From: Watersipora subatra
Taxonomy: Eukaryota > Bryozoa > Gymnolaemata > Cheilostomatida > Watersiporidae
Assembly: GCF_963576615.1 (NCBI RefSeq)
Contig: NC_088711.1
Coordinates: 20,430,182 to 20,494,181, forward strand
Reading direction: 5' to 3'
DNA length: 64,000 nt
Below the pieces are notes generated by a model that ran no database searches, had not been told where the DNA came from, and saw only the letters and a program-made list of their open reading frames with translations. Made by a program: the position numbers and the translations under genes. This document shows, in pieces, positions 60,461-64,000 of this stretch (the first letter of the stretch is position 1; each line of letters opens with the position of its first letter).

Positions 60461-63400
60461 GTCTAATACCCTTTTCTCTAACCATCGTTAGTGTTGTATG
60501 AACATGTGTTCTAGATCACAATTTAGTAATTACCAACTATTAACACACAGCCACAGTTCCAGCTATATCATAATACATAACATTAATTTTATAAACAATA
60601 TACACGGCGCCTGTCACCATCTTCCTCACATATATACTGAGAGTCTTAGATAGGCCATTGAATATCATAACTAGCTATTAAAAGTGAACAATGAATGAGA
60701 AGATTTCATAGACATCTAAAAAAATCAATATCTACAAGTAGTCGTAAATTATAGACGCCAAGTTTTTTAGGAGTAGAAATGAGATGCATGCATTTCATGA
60801 TGGTTACCTGTAGCATCAACTAGTCATTCAAAGTTAAAATAAACTTTTCCAATTTTCCTCTTATACAATATCAAAACAATAACACAAAACCGTGACAGAC
60901 GATTAATTGATTTGCTTAGTGATGTCACAAAAGGTTTTTAAACCTAATCACTATATCTAAACCAGAATGTGAAAAACCAATATGGTTGACAGGTAATTTC
61001 AAAAAGTTTAAACATAAAAATTCTTTTGGTCTTGTCCTATTGGTGTTTGAAACTACCCCTGATAAATATGCACAATCTTTTGTTCTCAATGTTCCTATCT
61101 ACGGAGACCTTAGTCAATCTGAATGAAAAACACCGTTACAGCTGTAAGCTGTCACTGAGTGACTAAGTCATGAGCCAAGAATACTATCAAGCATTAAAAC
61201 ATAACTAAAGTTACTAGATTCAGGCATAAATCACCTGACATGCCGGAAAAACGGTGAAAATAAAGAGCTATGATAAAAACGCTTCTACTTACAGCACTAT
61301 TTGAGGTTATAAAAATACATTTGACAATAGGACACATCATATATCGATGACTCAAAGACAGGATTTCTATTTTTCTAGATAATAAAGCCACAAATATGGC
61401 AGTGCTTTTGCTGCTTCTAAAATAACTCGCAATGATACGGAGACAACTATTCAAGCACAACATCACTGAACACATATGAGACAAGGCCCACCACTAGCAC
61501 TTACAAACAATAGTGAAGCGTTCAAAGTGCAGTGTTTTATGACACAATTATTCATTAACTCTAATAAAACGGTGCATTTAAATAGATTAACAGTTTAACA
61601 GTGGTTGCACATGAACACCAACATCACACCAAGTGCAGTAACTTACACCTTAAATATGATTAGTCTCATGCTTTTTTATTTTGCCTTCAAATTTTGATTC
61701 TTTTAACTGTTATATTAGCACAATAGATTAATGGTGCAAATGCAAAAGAAGTTTTGCATATGTATTTATGCTATATAAACACCGAATTTATTTTGTTAAG
61801 CACCGTATTCAGTTCGTGAAGAGGCGTCCAAAAAAATCTTATTTCTTCCCGTGTACTTAACACAGGTTCATTTTGCTATAATGTTTCAGTCACGTCTTTT
61901 GCGGTTAGCAAACACAAACGTTTTGTCTTTAGCAAATCTGTTGTATGGAATACTAATGTACATGTATGTTTGCGTGAACACATGAGTAAACGTCTGATTC
62001 TAAGCCAGCAATAATATTGCAGTAAGATGTTTGATATGCATCTATGGCTTGAACACAGGACTAACTAATATATTTTTCATTTTACATGTAGATTCATGAG
62101 CCATGCTTTTATTGAACAAAAAACTGTAGAATATCATGCTGACTTATCGGAAGGTGGAAAAGTAGAGTTAAGTTTTTATTTTTGATCTCAGTATTGTGAG
62201 CTGTGTATGAACAAAACATAACTTTCATATATTTAAACACCAACTATTTATAAATAGACTTACATCAGTTTCAATTTAAAGTGCAGTAAACGATATGCTT
62301 TCTATTTAATAAAAACAAGCGAGCGCTGCATTAGACGTAGAAAAACTAAAAATACACCTAAGCGTTATTGACCTTAGCTAAGTACTTTTCTGATTCTTTA
62401 CCCCGAGGTTGCACAGACGGGCCGCAGTAAAGGGATTTGGTTACATAATCATTCACAACGCTAACAAAATGATTAAGTGTGTGTGTTACAAAAACCGTGT
62501 GACAAATTCTAGTATACAAGTCTAGAATAATAACATCAACACGCGTAGCGGTATAGTTGAAGAAGTTTCGTTTCCCTGCTTACATCTTTCAGGTTATCTA
62601 GTTTATTCGCGTATTCTAATTCCAAGGCTTAGAGATGTAACTTTATTTTTTGTTAAAATCAAGCATTGCTCTATTTATGCTCGGAAATACCAAGGTTGAA
62701 TAATAAAAAAATATTAACCTATTGATCGATTAAACGATAACACATATATACATTTTTATTGTGCTATGCTACTCTGTAATATTATTATTTTGTATGTACG
62801 AAAATAGCTGGCTACTACTGTGCAATTTAGCATACGTGTTAAATTTTCTTTGGTTCTTAGCTGCGAATATTGGACATTCGATTCTAGCCTCTCTCGTTGT
62901 CTTTTGTTTCCGCCGAGTAAGCTGAAAGCATTCATATGTCGTCAGGCCAATAGATAGATTCAGAAAGCATTCCAAAAGAACTTGCACTCAAATGAGCATC
63001 GACTTGTGGTAAATTGAGCGTCAGCATATATTAAATTTTAAGGCTTCTCCTATAATTCGCACTACGCGTTAAATTGACTCACTGATGAATTTCGATGAAC
63101 CAATGAGCAAACCATCATGACTGCTTACGCAACGTATTTATTAAACGTAGAACAAATGTAGAGGATACTAAAATGCATGATCAAAAGTTAAGCCGATGAG
63201 CTTTTATTCAAAGCAGTGTACGTGTTCAAAAAGTTAGTGTTTGTTTTGGCCCACATCCTCACTTCGTAGTTTCACAAGCTTTCATATATGCATTTGAAAA
63301 GTTTTGAAAATAAATACAGATGAGCAAAAATGTCATGGGGATTTTGAGTTTAAAAAGGTAATGTAGCTTTGAGATAAAAGAAAAAAGCTGCATTAAAGTA

Positions 63401-64000
63401 GAACAGGTGCAAGGGTAAATTGAATTTGACAGTTTTATTATTGCTACATTGCATATTAAACTATCAAAACTTACATCAATGCTGCAGTTAGCCCTTGCTG
63501 TAGTGTTGCAAGATTTAATATTTTTTCAATGGTTTATCAGATTTGTCACACAGATCTAAAAAATAAGGTACTTGACAAGTACATAACTCCAATGTTTTAC
63601 ACATTTCTACCACGTGCATGACCCCTTGGACTGTTTGTGCATATGCTTTTTCACTTTGTTATTGCTTATGGTATAATAGCATCTAATGATTAGATGTTTC
63701 TACAGTAATTGCACAAGCTGGTTCAATAACCACTGATGATGCCACAAAGTTGTTTCTTTTGAATTGACAGTTTTGGCAAAGGCATGAGTTTTCTGGATTT
63801 GCTGATACACTGCTCCTACTACTTTATATGATTTATAAGAGACAAGAAATGTCCCAGCCTTTTTGACACATTTGTAAAGTTTTTTTGATGTTAATACTAA
63901 TTATTGTGTGCCGAACAATACCCGCCGATGGTGAAAGCAACGAATGCATACTTCAGACTTACAAAAGTGCTATTAAAAAACGTCCATTAGATGAGTGTTC
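60461..64000. other. No recognised gene
   Basis: This is AT-rich sequence with only short, unsupported ORFs (61194-61484, 62769-62987). No arrays, terminal repeats or splice-consistent coding runs were seen. Confidence 0.45.

Overview
The window is animal nuclear DNA. It is AT-rich, with small coding exons spread across kilobase-scale introns, consensus GT-AG splice sites, and a heavy load of minisatellites and decayed transposons. Family content (a troponin C-like EF-hand gene, an ankyrin-repeat/SOCS-box gene, an NPF-motif trafficking protein, LINE, Ty3/Gypsy, hAT and piggyBac relics) fits a bilaterian invertebrate. A lophotrochozoan such as a mollusc, annelid or bryozoan is my guess; the sequence does not settle the phylum. 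I saw no bacterial operon, CRISPR array or convincing tRNA/rRNA gene.

Layout. 1-12276 (-): six phase-consistent exons of a TPR-like helical-repeat gene that runs off the left edge, its introns filled with inverted-repeat transposons and a recurrent SINE-like element. 12441-14533: about 50 copies of a 41-bp minisatellite. 14535-18204 (+): an NPF-motif protein whose last intron carries a dead piggyBac element, itself split by a MITE. 19166-24895 (-): a complete three-exon, 157-residue troponin C-like gene, convergent with the NPF gene, whose introns hold a MITE, a LINE tail and several tandem arrays. 25690-27043: a 29-bp minisatellite. 27485-27565 (+): a possible isolated exon with an RIIGG motif. 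28600-34500: a 26-bp array and scattered pieces of a decayed Ty3/Gypsy element. 35022-40081 (-): 5' exons of a secreted-protein gene, with an intact-boundary hAT insertion in its first intron. 42160-43920 (-): a broken LINE. 44922-50559 (+): exons of one or two unrecognised genes, the better-supported one encoding 213 residues. 52960-53400 (+): a LINE 3' tail. 55831-57312 (-): a complete two-coding-exon ASB-type gene of 298 residues. 57313-64000: mostly featureless, except a TIR-bounded transposon at 59067-60460.

The genes do not form a pathway. They are a random set of neighbours: a helical scaffold, an EH-domain ligand, a calcium sensor, a secreted protein, orphan genes and a ubiquitin-ligase adaptor. 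Exon models were built by eye, checking splice consensus and reading-frame phase across each junction. The most unusual structural feature is the number of short (13-30 bp) near-perfect hairpins with unrelated sequences, listed singly below.
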